64,000 bases of DNA from Sepiola atlantica (GCA_963556195.1 OY744532.1:104506083-104570082), one strand, 5' to 3'; counted from the first letter of the stretch, positions 34,441 through 48,483 are shown. A program made the numbers and translations. The notes: a model not told the origin generated them from the sequence alone.

Positions 34441-34452
34441 TAATGTGGATTA

Positions 34453-34545
34453 ACTTTCTCTCTGTCTCTGTGCTGTCTCTGTCTCTGTCTCTGTTTCTGT
34501 CTCTGTCTGTCTCCCTCTCTCTCTCTCTCTCTCTCTCTCGCTTTG
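34453..34545. repeat. CT/CTCTGT-rich simple repeat
   Basis: TCTCTGTCTCTG repeats pass into an uninterrupted CT run near 34513-34539. Confidence 0.9.
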
Positions 34546-35280
34546 TCTTTTCGTGTCTACTTGTCTCTCTCTTTTCGTCTGTGAAGATTGCTTGATGTAA
34601 TTAATCTAGACAAAATAAAGTGCTTGTTACTTGAATAACCCTTCATATAATTAGAGTGGCTTGTATAATTAATTGCATAATTATTGTAAAAATGTATTGT
34701 AGACGACAATGATGTTCAACAAGTTCGGGCATTACACAAGCATCGACGGTATTCGGTCAGAGAAGAGATTGACGTCAGCTCACGTTTTTAAACAAATTAA
34801 ATGTTTAAGGATCATGCAACAGAGATACAAAATATACTATAAGAACTAAATCCCTATTACAGCAGTCACATCCTAATCGTTTGACGTACAACTTACATTT
34901 GATGAAAATGAGAATGAGTACTACTGTATTGCTTTCTCCACTGCAAACCAGACGTTTTGGCGTAAGAATACATATCGTTAGATAACTGTTTGCAGTACCC
35001 ACGCGATTTGGTTTCTCGCTCACGCAGGTGTAGAGAGTATACCGTTCAGGTTTGTACGCATTGAGCACTGTATAAAGATTAATAGTTAGGCGTTTTAATT
35101 CTTTTTAGCAGAGATCAATAAAAGGTATTTGATATAAAACTTCGATGTCGTTTCTTCATTTACATTGAGAGTCAGATGAACATACTATTACAGACTATGG
35201 AGGTTGACGGGTACATTTGTACACATTATAGCACGTTCACCTGATTCGTTGCTTAACGTAAATTTGAGGAGAATATAGTT
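34546..35280. other. No recognised gene
   Basis: A/T-rich DNA leading to the 51-bp minisatellite. Confidence 0.45.
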
Positions 35281-35283
35281 TAC

Positions 35284-37433
35284 ACTATGAATAAAAGCAG
35301 ATTAATCGCAACCTCTGACAGAATAGTTATTTGTACAAAAAATAAAAGCGGATTAATCGCAACCTCTGAGAGAATAGTTATTTGTACAAAGAATAAAAGC
35401 AGATTAATCGCAACCTCTGACATAATAGTTATTTGTACAAAAAATAAAAGCAGATTAATCGCAACCTCTGACATAATAGTTATTTGTACAAAAAATAAAA
35501 GCAGATTAATCGCAAGCTGTGAGAGAATAGTTATTTGTACAAAAAATAAAATCAGATTAATCGCAACCTCTGAGAGAATAGGTATTTGTACACAGAATAA
35601 AAGCAGATTAATCGCAACCTCTGAGACAATAGTTATTTGCACAAAGAATAAAATCAGATTAATCGCAACCTCTGAGAGAATAGTTATTTGTACAAAAAAT
35701 TAAAGCAGATTAATCGCAACCTCTGAGAGAATAGTTATTTGTACGAAGAATAAAAGCAGATTAATCGCAACCTCTGACAGAATAGTTATTTGTACGAAGA
35801 ATACAAGCAGATTAATCGAAACCTCTGACAGAATAGTTATTTGTACGAAGAATACAAGCAGATTAATCGCAACCTCTGACAGAATAGTTATTTGTACGAA
35901 GAATACAAGCAGATTAATCGCAACCTCTGACAGAATAGTTATTTGTACGAAGAATAGAAGCAGATTAATCGCAACCTCTGACAGAATAGTTATTTGTACA
36001 AAAAATTAAAGCAGATTAATCGCAACCTCTGACAGAATAGTTATTTGTACGAAGAATAAAAGCAGATTAATCGCAACCTCTGACAGAATAGTTATTTGTA
36101 CGAAGAATACAAGCAGATTAATCGCAACCTCTGACAGAATAGTTATTTGTACGAAGAATACAAGCAGATTAATCGCGACCTCTGACAGAATAGTTATTTG
36201 TACGAAGAATACAAGCAGATTAATCGCGACCTCTGACAGAATAGTTATTTGTACGAAGAATACAAGCAGATTAATCGCAACCTCTGACAGAATAGTTATT
36301 TGTACGAAGAATACAAGCAGATTAATCGCAACCTCTGACAGAATAGTTATTTGTACGAAGAATACAAGCAGATTAATCGCGACCTCTGACAGAATAGTTA
36401 TTTGTACTAAAAATTAAAGCAGATTAATCGCAACCTCTGAGACAATAGTTATTTGCACAAAGAATAAAATCAGATTAATCGCAACCTCTGAGAGAATAGT
36501 TATTTGTACAAAAAATTAAAGCAGATTAATCGCAACCTCTGAGACAATAGTTATTTGCACAAAGAATAAAATCAGATTAATCGCAACTTCTGAGAGAATA
36601 GGTATTTGTACAAAAAATTAAAGCAGATTAATCGCAACCTCTGAGACAATAGTTATTTGCACAAAGAATAAAAGCAGATTAATCGCAACCTCTGAGAGAA
36701 TAGTTATTTGTACAAAAAATTAAAGCAGATTAATCGCAACCTCTGAGACAATAGTTATTTGCACAAAGAATAAAATCAGATTAATCGCAACCTCTGAGAG
36801 AATAGTTATTCGTACGAAGAATAAAAGCAGATTAATCGCAACCTCTGACAGAATAGTTATTTGTACGAAGAATACAAGCAGATTAATCGCAACCTCTGAG
36901 ACAATAGTTATTTGCACAAAAAATTAAAGCAGATTAATCGCAACCTCTGACAGAATAGTTATTTGTACAAAAAATTAAAGCAGATTAATCGCAACCTCTG
37001 AGAGAATAGGTATTTGTACAAAGAATAAAAACAGATTAATCGCAACCTCTGAGAGAATAGTTATTTGTACGAAGAATAAAAGCAGATTAATCGCAACCTC
37101 TGACGGAATAGTTATTTGTACAACAAATAAAAACAGATTAATCGCAACCTCTGACAGAATTGTTATTTGTACAAAAAATAAAAGCCGATTAATCGCAACC
37201 TCTGAGAGAATAGTTATTTGTACAAAAACTTAAAGCAGATTAATCGCAACCTCTGAGAGAATAGTTATTTGTACAAAGAATAAAAGCAGATTAATCGCAA
37301 CCTCTGAGACAATAGTTATTTGTACAAAGAATAAAATCAGATTAATCGCAACCTCTGAGACAATAGTTATTTGTACAAAAAATAAAAGCATATTAATCGC
37401 AACCTCTGAGACAATAGTTATTTGGACAAATAC
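35284..37433. repeat. 51-bp minisatellite, about 42 copies
   Basis: The unit is AGCAGATTAATCGCAACCTC then TGASAGAATAGTTATTTGTA then CRAARAATAAA. Because 51 is divisible by 3, each frame repeats a fixed 17-residue peptide: NKSRLIATSERIVICTK on the plus strand and the hydrophobic EVAINLLLFFVQITIVS on the minus strand. The plus frame stays open for 138 codons (35287-35703), then AAAATTAAAG variants introduce stops. Variants cluster: GAAGAATACAAGC units dominate 35800-36400, and CAAAGAATAAAATC units alternate with CAAAAAATTAAAGC units from 36410, so blocks of two or more units were amplified together. I see no sign that it is translated. Confidence 0.95.
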
Positions 37434-38810
37434 AGCTTTCATTAGTTAATAAGTTAATACAACACCCGTTGCATGTGTTTCTTTTTTCTGAATCATATAT
37501 TTGAATTCTGTTCGAATTTCAACTTTATCTTTGTGGTTTCCTTGGGTTATTTCAACTTCCGTGGAATAAATTAAATGTTCATTTAATGTTATTATACACG
37601 CACACACCAGTGTCAACAAAGAAGCAGCCAGATACGTAAGTTTTTCATACTCTTTGGATCAGCACTTCTAAAGGCCGGGAGCCACGCGAGAATAAGGATT
37701 AAAAAGACAGAAATGATTGCCAGTCGAAAGATGGGGGACATTATGGGATTAGTAACATATATAAATAGTGTTAACTGCGTTTGATAACTTATATTAAGGC
37801 TTTGTGGACATTGGATCTGCGGATCACCAAGTTGTAATCAACAAAAAAGCAGTCCCGCGTTTATATGTTCCACAGGTAGCAAGTCCCTACAAAGAAAATC
37901 TGACGATAGATATTCTGCCTAACACTAAGCATATAAATATTGAAAGAGAATTCTGTTTTTTCGTTTTAGTAGAAATTCAAGTTCTTGCTGTGAATGTATT
38001 AGATGAAGGTACTAATGACTGGAGTTCAGTCGAGCACTTCCATGACAATAACGAAAGACTAGAGACAGACCAGCAACGTTTCTTCTGTGAGAACGGGGTT
38101 GTATGGAAGAGAAGAGATAACCTTAACTAAATTTTGTAAATCGATGTTGTGCTCTGTCAAGACAGTAAAAGGTGCTCTGTGCGGCATCACCTCAGACGTG
38201 GCAACAGTACTACATCTTAGGACTATCTGCCTCTTATATAGGTATAGTCGTGCATCTGTGGTCAGGTCTTGTGTTTCGGCATTAAATTACTTCAAAAAAG
38301 GTTGATGTGTCGTAAAATCAGATTAACTAAACTAAACTCCCACCTTCATCTTTTTTCTCCCGTTATTTACATAAAAGAAACAAAAACAAAAGAACACGAA
38401 CAGGAAAAAAAAAAAAAAAAAAAAGGAATTGTTCTTCAACTCCTCCTAAACTGACATGCAACTTTTATATTCTACCGCCTTCTGCCTTACTTTCCAATCG
38501 ATAATCTATAAAAGAAGATGTTTTTTTTCCTTTTAGGTCCCTTTATGACAAAAGGGCTCCTCAGTTCACACGAAGCCCGGCACAAAATGACAAAAGCGTA
38601 TTTCAGCATAAACCAGTGCTGACGTGACAATCTCTGATCGAAAGCATAGAGGTCGTAAACATTTTTGAGAGCACCATCTTCAAACGCATCCTTACCTAGA
38701 AATGGCCCGGTTTACGATCAGCCAACCCACAACCATCGAAATCTTGCTCATTAATGTGATTCAAGCATCTCACACGTGTTTTCAAGAAACGACAAAAAAG
38801 TTGTAAAAGG
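37434..38810. other. No supported gene
   Basis: A plus-strand frame from 37804 to 38130 (about 108 codons, GTG at its left edge) has a protein-like composition but no recognisable motif. A poly(A) run lies at 38406-38423. Confidence 0.4.
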
Positions 38811-38812
38811 TG

Positions 38813-39412
38813 AGAGAACCAGTTCTGAAATTGCTTTTTTATAAACATTTATACAAAGAATAGGGCACGTTCCAGAATTGTTTTTTTATATAATTGTTCT
38901 CTGTTGTAAAACGTATTTTTTGAGGAACGACCTACACTTTATATTCGTACATTCAGTTGTTTGACTTTGTGCTCATAAGAAGTATAAAGATTACAAAAGT
39001 ACAAAGAACCGGTTCTAGAAATGTTTTTTTTAATTGTTATATGTTGTATAACGCATTTTAAGAACTACACCTTTCATTCGTAGATTCAGCTTTTGACTTC
39101 TCATAAAAAGTATAAAGATTACAAAAGTTCAAAGAACCAGTTCTTGAAATGTTTTTATAATTGTTATATGTTGTAATAACGCATTTTAAAAACTACACCT
39201 TTCATTCGTAGATTCAGTGTTTGACTTCTCATGAAAAGTATAAAAATTGCAAATGTTCAGAGAACCAGTTCATGAAATATTTTTATAATTATTATATGTT
39301 GTATAACGTATTTTAACAACTTCACCTTTTATTCGAAGAGTCGGTTTTTGACTACTCATAAAAAGTATAAAGATTACAAAAGTTCAGAGAACCAGTTCAT
39401 AAAATGTTTCCA
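38813..39412. repeat. Tandem repeat of about 128 bp, four to five copies
   Basis: The landmark GAACCRGTTCNNGAAATGTTT recurs at 38815, 39005, 39133, 39261 and 39388, giving spacings of 128, 128 and 127 bp after a first, longer unit. Other conserved pieces are TTGTTATATGTTGTA, TTCATTCGTAGATTCAG and AAAGTATAAAGATTACAAAA. Confidence 0.9.
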
Positions 39413-39696
39413 TCATACAATGCACTTTTCATAAACAACGATTTTAAAAATAAAAAAATCAAATGGTTCTAACTGACTCTGAAGAATAATACACGAATTC
39501 GCAGTACAAGTCGCTAAATAATTTTCCTACAAAAATCTATACTATAAGGTGTAATTTTCTAAACTATTGATTTAATTCGTGTAGTCAACTCATCTGAATT
39601 GGTTCTCAGGAAATGCCATGACAATTAAAAATTAAGAAAAGCATTTCTGCATTTATTTTTAATATAAGCTGTTTCTATAATTTTTTATGATATTTC
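39413..39696. other. A/T-rich DNA, no feature seen
   Basis: Nothing recognised. Confidence 0.4.
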
Positions 39697-40098
39697 ACCT
39701 CAACAATGCACGACGCCACTATAGACGTAAGGGGCTACTAAGAATTAGGGAGTAGGTTTAGGGTGTCATTCTAAGTTGGGAACTATACGGCGAGATGTCT
39801 GTTTACATTAGTTTTAAACCTCTGCATGTCGGTACTGTTGGGGAAACAGGGGGTAGGGAGGAAGTTCCATAGGCCAGCAACACGAGGAAAGAAGCTATTG
39901 GAGTAAAAGGCTTTCCGGCATCTGGGAACTTCCACAGTAAATGGATGTGATTTAGCTTATTGTCGAGTTGGTCTAGTGAATTTACGTCGAGGGGGCACCA
40001 GTATAGCCGATTAATCGGAACATAATCCATTGAAATATTTGTAAAACAAGCACAAAGATACTACATTGCGGTGATGCGACAGGGGCTGGTACTTGGTT
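39697..40098 (-). mobile_element. LINE 3' fragment (same family as 6841-10575)
   Basis: On the minus strand it carries the RT C-terminal block (SLPPVSPTVPTCRGLKLM, an out-of-frame reading) and the 3' UTR up to the TGCATTGTTGAGGTGAAAT end, equivalent to the end of the 6841 element. It is 5'-truncated near 40098. Confidence 0.85.
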
Positions 40099-40099
40099 A

Positions 40100-41800
40100 A
40101 CGCATTTTGTTTTTCATGAAGTACTGTTTCAAATACATGAAAATTAGATACATGTGTTTGTAGTTTTAAGGGGTCTGCCTTCATAGCACCCTTTAGATTG
40201 GGGCACTAGAACTTTGGGGGGACACGTGGACATTCAGGACATTCAGGAGCATTTCAATTGTCTTCTACTATTGAAGAGTTTCGAATAAGTTGATCGCTAG
40301 TTTTTCAACGTTTGTTTCCACTTAAAGTAGCAATATAATGAAAACAGGGCCTGAAAGAAATATCCAACAAAAACAACAAAATCAGATCTGAGATACTAAA
40401 GTTGTTATGAAAAGTTTTATTTCATAAAAAACGTTGAGTTTATTTTTGATAATGTATCCAATTAGTAGAAAAACAACAATTCATTCAGTTATTCTTATTT
40501 TTACCAACTCAAATTAGCATAACTTTCTCTCTCACATAATTTACAAATGCGAAATAACAAAAACAAAACGGACGCACAAATAATTTTATTGAGAATAACT
40601 ACTTGAAAACTTCCATGTTTAAATAAAAGGTATAAGTGAAGTAAATTATTAAGAAATCCAAACGGCCGTCCGTAAATAGGCAAATTTGATTTCATTGGTC
40701 GCTTCAAATTGAACATTTTATATCTTTTGTATCTAATTGGAGGGGGGGGCTAATTTGAAGCAATCTACATTATTGATCGCAACTGATATGAGATTGACGA
40801 TTCAACAAGAAAGATTGGACAGCTTTCGTTTTTTTTCTTTCAATTAGGTCCATTGAAGTATCTAACCTGGCACACAATATCAAAAGACTTTGAAAAATAA
40901 AACAAAACGCTCCTCTTTCCCCATCCTCTTTAATCTCATCTCACTTCGCTCTCTTACTTACAATGACAATAACACCAACAACAACAATGACAAAAGTGAT
41001 AAGAATGTTGATGATTATGATGCTGATGACAACGACGACGGCGATACGAAAACATACTAATCGAACGTCATGAAAAATAGTAGTGATCCACAATTGTAGA
41101 TATTGCAGAATAAAACCACGGAAACAGAACACACGTACGTCGTGAGATTGCATAGCTCCGCATGACAATGTGAGGATGAGCCAAATGTTATCTGGGCCTT
41201 CCTTCTCTATATTGTATGAAGTATATTCGGAATTTTACCTTGGAAACGTTAATAACTTATAAACTATTTATCTGATAAGGCGGAAATTGTTTATGGCTGT
41301 CATTGCTCTCAAAGAACATCAGATCCATACTTCAACTTTTGAGAAATAGGTAGTTAAAATCCCGTTAAAATTTCGACAAGGACCGAACTGTAACGTACAG
41401 GTCAAAGGTTAAATGAAAAAGGCCAGAATAATATAAGATTCGGGAATTCATTGGGTACGATATGGGCCAAGTAGCGAGTTTCTAGAATGAGAAAAACCAA
41501 AATCTCGCTAAAAGTTTTACTTCAAGCTTTATCGTGAAATTTTTCTTGGCTTTAAATTTAGGATTCCAAAATAAAACCATTTTGGAAGTAATACCATGGC
41601 CGATATTCTTACCAGGTTTGGCGACCATTGGTCAAACAATGTTTACGCTGGACTGTACACAAACTATCAGCCAAATAAACTTAGGGACAAGCAAATAAAC
41701 ATAACATCCTTGGCGGTTGTAATAACTTCAATTTGACGCGATCACGAATGTAGGAAACATGATGATCCCTAACAAACGCAGAGGGTCTAAGTAGACAGTG
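40100..41800. other. No recognised gene
   Basis: A/T-rich. A minus-strand frame at 41168-40941 is isoleucine/valine-rich low complexity derived from GAT/AAC-rich DNA near 40960-41040. Confidence 0.4.
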
Positions 41801-41802
41801 AC

Positions 41803-42030
41803 TAACTTTCGGCAGCCTCGTACCTTTCGCTTCCCTTAGTTTGTCCTTTAGTCCTCACATTCAACGAGCGATGTTTCTGACAAGGAAGGAAGAATTGCTC
41901 TTTTCCGGATCGAAATCTATCCATCTAACACTTATCGCAGGCCAGTTTTTTGAACTTGGAGTAGTATTTTCTAGCTCTTAACATCAAGTGGCTTCATGCC
42001 TTGTCTGGAGCCATTGCGATAATAAAAGAT
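41803..42030. repeat. Dispersed repeat, copy B
   Basis: Same-orientation homologue of 300-540, sharing ACTTTCGGCAG, TTGTCCTTTAGTCC, GCGATGTTTCTGACAA, AAATCTATCCATCTAACACT and TTCATGCCTTGTCTGGAG. Element type unknown. Confidence 0.55.
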
Positions 42031-42537
42031 GTTACTTTAATGGTACGAAATAGGCTTGTATTTTGTGGACGCCTATTGTAACTTTGTCTCCAGAAAAAAA
42101 ACAGTATTTTTTTTTATCAACGAGGTACCATTAATAAACAGCTGGTGTGAGAATACTGAGTGAGATATAATGATCACGGAATGAAATGAAAAGTTCTGTA
42201 AATCTGACGTTTTGTCACTAAGACTGCAGGAAACCATCGAACAGAATAACTATAAACAGAATATTGAAATAGTCCAATATGAACAATAGTTAATATCACC
42301 GGAGTAGTAATACTATTTAACCGATATCTTACGTGCAAATTGGAGAACAAGAGAGAGTTGGAAAACAGATATAGAGAAATACAGAGGGGGGAGATATACC
42401 AAACATAACTACTAATATTGGATGTTGTCTTTTTATTTTTTTATCTAACTGACTTTGCAAACTCACTTTCTCCTAATTCAAACAATTTAATTCGAGCTTA
42501 ATGGGTGACATAACGAGTAAGATTTCTTCTGCTATTG
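42031..42537. other. No recognised gene
   Basis: Nothing recognised between the dispersed repeat and the LINE fragment. Confidence 0.4.
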
Positions 42538-42996
42538 AGTAGTGTTGCCACATCTGGGCTGGAGCATCATCCGCTAGCCTCTCCCTCTTACGCAAGGTCC
42601 AAGAAAGAGTTGCTAACTTGATAGGTCCTTAACTATCCACCAAGCTCCAGCCCCTGTACAATCGCCGCAACGTTGCTTCTTTGTGCCTGTTTTAGAAGTA
42701 CTTCAATGGAGTGTGCTCTAGTGAGCCTGCTGCTCTGGTAAACTCACGACGTAAATTCACTAGACCAACCCGACAATCTGACAAATCCTATCCATACACT
42801 GTGGAGGTCCCCAGATGTCGAAGAGCTTTCTACTCCAAAAGCTTATTTTCTCGTATTGCTAGACTCTGGAACTATCTCCCTGCTCCCGGTTTTCCTGAAG
42901 TTACTGACATGCTGAAATTTAAAACCAATCATTCACCCTTTTTCTCAGTCGCCCCTTTTGTCTACAGGCGCGGCCTGCCTTGTTTGGGGTGAACTA
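42538..42996 (+). mobile_element. LINE 3' fragment, plus strand
   Basis: It reads the RT C-terminus (NSRRKFTRPTRQSDKSYPYT, VEVPRCRRAFYSKSLFSRIA, LWNYLPAPGF) followed by the family 3' UTR ending CTTGTTTGGGGTGAAC near 42996. It is 5'-truncated at about 42538, just before the CHIWAGAS block, and frameshifted before 42711. Confidence 0.88.
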
Positions 42997-43726
42997 TGAT
43001 AACAAATTTTATATAATTTCAGTATAAACAAACACAAGTTCAGATTAAAGCGACTCATATCAGACGACATTCAGTGATGAATTTATTTAAAACAAGTGGT
43101 TTGTTTAATTTGAAGATAACCCACTCTCTTTATTAGATAAAATATTATTTCCCAGTTGTATCGTGTTGTATGTCAGATATTTACCTGGTGGCAGTTTTCA
43201 TGTTGGATATCAATTATATATATATTTGTTTATTTTTGTACAGAAAAATTAGTGCAACATTCGTACCGTCGGTCTCAAGAAGAACTTAGCCACCCGGTTC
43301 TCTTCAGCTTTTGTAGTGAAAAGTAACAGTTGTTATTTAAAACTGGAGAAGATTTAAAGAGATATAAAGAATAAAAAAATAAAAATGAATAAAATATGTC
43401 TATATAAATCCCGTGAGGCAATATTCATGAGTAGCGTATATTTGGCCGTTACTGTTTTAGGGTTAAATACTGTGTATTTTAAAGAAATTAGGGAGAAAAA
43501 ATGCATCTAATGAGTATACTTATGAAGAGATAATAAAGGTTATAAAAACATTAAATTCACGTTTAAATCCCGGATTAAAGGACTTTAAATCAACACCAAA
43601 AGAATTTAAATAAAGATATATGTCCTAAAATAAATAAATATAACACTCTTAATTTTTTATTTTTTTATTTTCATTCTTTAATTAATCGAGCACTCTGCTG
43701 GGATTTTTGCTGTTATATTACGAAGA

Positions 43727-43728
<2 letters not shown>
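42997..43728. other. A/T-rich DNA, no feature seen
   Basis: Nothing recognised. Confidence 0.4.

Positions 43729-43796
<68 letters not shown>
43729..43796. repeat. (TA)n microsatellite
   Basis: Perfect TA run of about 34 units. Confidence 0.98.
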
Positions 43797-43798
<2 letters not shown>

Positions 43799-45413
43799 AA
43801 TGACGTTGCAATCGTTAATGTAACTATAATACGTAAGACTTACCTTGCAATGCTCCATTCAGGATAAACGCGTGGTCAGAAGTGGGATGGAATGTAAGAA
43901 CTCAGTTATTAATTAGCATGAGAAAACGTTTCTATTTTTTTAGGGAACTGCAGAGCTGCGGGATAAGCTCCCTTGTTTAATGTGGGAAATAGTCACGTTT
44001 ACGAAAATAGCCGTTCTGGCACGACCATCTTGTGGAGCTATGCCCTTCAGAAAATATAGACGAATCGCATAAATATGAGTGTGTGTATTTCGATCCTTGG
44101 TATAATTTTCTTTGTTTATTTAGTTTTGTTTTGTTGTTTCTCTTTATATGTGGAGAAGGGATTGTTACATGACATCCAATTTGGGAATGAAAAATAATAA
44201 GGATAGTGTGCAAAACGAACTCGGGAAGAGCTAAAAAAAGGATAAAGGAAATGAAGTAAAAAGAAAGGGACGAAACATTAAATAAAAAAGAAAATCAAGA
44301 AAAAACCGACCGAAAGAAAAATATAGGGTGGTTAAATACCAAGGGAAAAAAAGAAAGAAGGGAAAGTAAGGAACGAAGGAAGGAAGAAAGAAAACGAAAT
44401 AGAGAATATATAACGTGGATCCATGCTTGGATAGGATACAGCCGACGGTCGTGCGTTTACAAATGTACAATAACATACGCTGAAAATTAATAAGGTTCTG
44501 AGTGGTAAATAAGAAAAATAGACAAAGATCATGGCGAATAAGTGGTTCGCCATTTACCAAGAGCTAATTTCTCCAAAAGAGTGTTGTGGATATATGAGAA
44601 AAACATGGTTAACGAACACAACCAATTTATATCCATACACACTTACAGATTTGTAAAAGATATTTTGAGTGAGTAGATATCTCGATAGGAAAAGTTGAAA
44701 ATTCCATTTTGTAGAATGTGGAACAACACGGATATTAGAAATATGTGTTTGTTTAAAGTTTCATTTTGTGCGTTTACTTTTCTGTGTAAGGCTGTAATTG
44801 TAGAGAAAGAGTAACATTGTGCTGCGTGTGTGTTTTCAGCTTGACACAAGTCGTGTTTCTTAAGGTGTGCCCACTGACTTTGTTAGAACACAGGTTGTTA
44901 TTGTTGTTGATGTTGATGTCATATTTACAAAGTTGAGGCACATAGGTGTGTCGGCTACAGAAAATTTGATTTTTAGTTGTAAAATTTGCTGTTTTACTTG
45001 AAATTAATATTTCACGTAGGTTTGTTAAGTTTATCGTTTCGAATGAACGAGGAACATTTTTATTGGTTGGAATTGTCCAGTAAACACCGTTACGTGATGT
45101 TTGCCGCTGTGACATAAGCGCCTGTTGTAACTTAGTGTGTGAGAGCCTTGTAGACGTCTCTGGAAGAGCTGTTAAATCTTGGGCACAGTACGACACTAAA
45201 CGACTAAACGATCGTTACATTTCTTTAATTATGAAGTGGTTCATACCCGGTTGGGTATTTCACGTAATTTACAGATGCGTCATTAGGCTGACTTCATTAA
45301 TTCTCTCCTGAGAATAAATCATCTGCTCGGAACACCGGCTTCTGGAAATCAAGGATGTTTAATGAGCGAACAACACATTATAGATAGACACATATATTTT
45401 ATTTGTACGGAAA
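43797..45413. other. No supported gene
   Basis: Purine-rich block at 44240-44400. A minus-strand frame at 45196-44774 (140 codons; the first ATG is 28 codons in) is the longest open frame in the window not explained by a repeat or known mobile element, but it is Ser/Thr/Asn-rich and unrecognised. Confidence 0.35.
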
Positions 45414-45731
45414 CAGACTGGTATTGTCTTGGCCTTCCGGTCTTGATTTACGCCGGTCTGTGGGTCCGTCCTGTGCAGTTTTAGAAGGTCCACCCTCCCA
45501 GGCTTTGCCTCCCCTCTTTGGGGAGAAGACAGTTTATTGCTTACTGCCTGAGACGCGCTTACCGGGGAATGCCGACAGGACTGTCCAGGCAATTTTAATG
45601 GCCAGGGTGCTCACCTGCTCGGGCGCTGGCTTTTCAAGCCCCACTTTCCGACCCGACCTTGGGTCACATCTTACTTTGTGGGAGTAAGATAAAAATAGCC
45701 TTGTGCCTAACCTCCTGAAGAGGAGGTAAAT
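45414..45731 (+). ncRNA. U2-headed structured repeat, headless copy
   Basis: It begins exactly at AGACTGGTATTGTCTTGGCC, about 70 bases into the full unit, so the U2-like head is absent. The rest is present: CCTCCC/GGGGAG-type hairpin, Sm-like CAATTTTAATGG, GGGCGCTGGCTTTTCAAGCC, ATCTTACT...AGTAAGAT hairpin and the CTCCTGAAGAGGAG end. Confidence 0.7.
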
Positions 45732-46785
45732 AATACATTTAAAACTCGGGGAGCTTAGTGTGTGACAGACGCATTGCGCTACAAACATCACATGGCATTC
45801 AAACTCTCGCTACAGACAAAAGCGAGAGGGGAGATGAAAGAAAATGACAGAAAGAGAGAGGGAGTTAGACGGAGAAAAAGACACAGAGAATAGAGTCGTT
45901 GCTGTTTCCAGTCCTCTAACAGATCTTGGATAATAGTCGATTCGATCTTTTACAGCCGACAGTATTTGTTGATAGTTAAGATTAAATCGTACCCAGCGAC
46001 CGACGAAAGTTAGAACAATGACTGACCATGTGGCTTATATTTTGGAAGTACAAAGCGGATTTTCTCTGATCGTCATCCCGTGAGGTCAGTGTAAGTTAGG
46101 TAAAGAGGCTTTCAACTATGGGGATATCCGGCTCCTATAGAGGGGGTCATTATTCTTGCCAAACTGTGTGTGTGCGAGTCCCAAAGAAATCAATTGATCG
46201 TCGTTAAGCCCATTCCCTTCAGAACAGAAGAATGGAGAAGTGAAAAGAGAAATGAAAAAAGAGTAGCCCGAACGAACGTTGGAATTAGATTATCTTTTAA
46301 TAGCTAGTACCTATTTCATGTTTGCTCGTCTCGCATATCTATTTACTAACTTAACACAAATAAGAAGAAAAAGTTGAAAGAGATAAAACAATAGACAGAA
46401 ATACAGAGGGGGGAAAAAAGAGAGATTAAGAGAGAATCACACTCAAATTAATGAATAAAGACAGAATGAAAAAAACATTATGTATTTATTCTCGGAGTAT
46501 GAAAAAGAGAGGAAAATACACTACAGAAAGAAAGATTGAAACAAAAGAATGAAGAGAGGGCAACTAAAACAGCACGAAAGAAGGAAAATGAAACAAATAG
46601 AAAGAGATGAGAAGAAATGAGTGAGAATAGCTTAGGGAAAGGGAGAGAACCGAATAACCATCAACTAGAAAAGCACGAGAAAACAAAGCAAGAAGAACAA
46701 TGGAGAATTAGTAGCTGTCTGTCTGTAGCCACAACTATATTATAACTATCTTTTAATTCATAATTAGAAAAGTACAAAAAAACTA
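45732..46785. other. No recognised gene
   Basis: Purine-rich DNA with many GAAA/GAGA stretches (46200-46640). Confidence 0.4.
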
Positions 46786-47405
46786 CAAGACAGCCTCGTC
46801 TGACAAAGTTGTTCTACAACGAAAGCTTGCGACAAAAATAATAAATAAATAAATATTTTTTTCATTTAAATTGCGCGATGTGTTGATTTTCAAAATATTT
46901 CACTTAAATACATTTTCATGCGTGCCTAAAAAAATGTTGTCAATTTCCTTATTACAATAGTGTCAATCTGCACATAACATCGACCGGACTGACCTTATCC
47001 TAACGTCTTTGAGAACTTGACGTGCCTTTCTGCTTCTATCGTGATTCGACCCCTCGGAGTTAATACCATCAAAATTAGGATGAAGTAAAAAAAAAAGGAA
47101 AAAAAAAACAATAAGACAGTCTCGCCTGACAAAGTTGTTCTACAATGAAAGCTTGCAAAAAATAAATAAATGTTTTATTTAAATTGCCCGATGTGTTGAT
47201 TTTCAAAATATTTCACTTAAATAGATTTTCATGCGTGCCTCAAAGATTTTGCCAATTTCCTTATAACAATAGTGCCAATCTGCGTATAACATCGACCGGA
47301 CTACACTTATCCTAACGTCTTTGAGAACTTGACGTGCCTTTCTGCTTTTAACGTGATTCGACCTTCGGAGTTAATACAATCAAAATGAGGATGAAGTAAA
47401 GAAGT
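46786..47405. repeat. Tandem duplication, unit about 326 bp
   Basis: 46789-47093 and 47115-47400 are clearly the same sequence, with shared blocks such as CTGACAAAGTTGTTCTACAA, GCGATGTGTTGATTTTCAAA-like text and AACGTCTTTGAGAACTTGAC. Scattered substitutions and A-run differences separate them. Each copy begins with a CTGACAA...GAAAGC string that resembles a damaged hammerhead core and is followed by AAATAAATAAAT repeats. Confidence 0.9.

Positions 47406-48483
<1,078 letters not shown>

Noticed and set aside
35284..37433. CRISPR array
   Set aside because: Units are contiguous with no unique spacers, in an animal-type genome; it is a minisatellite.
37804..38130. 108-codon host gene
   Set aside because: No recognisable motif and it starts at a GTG; insufficient support to call a gene.
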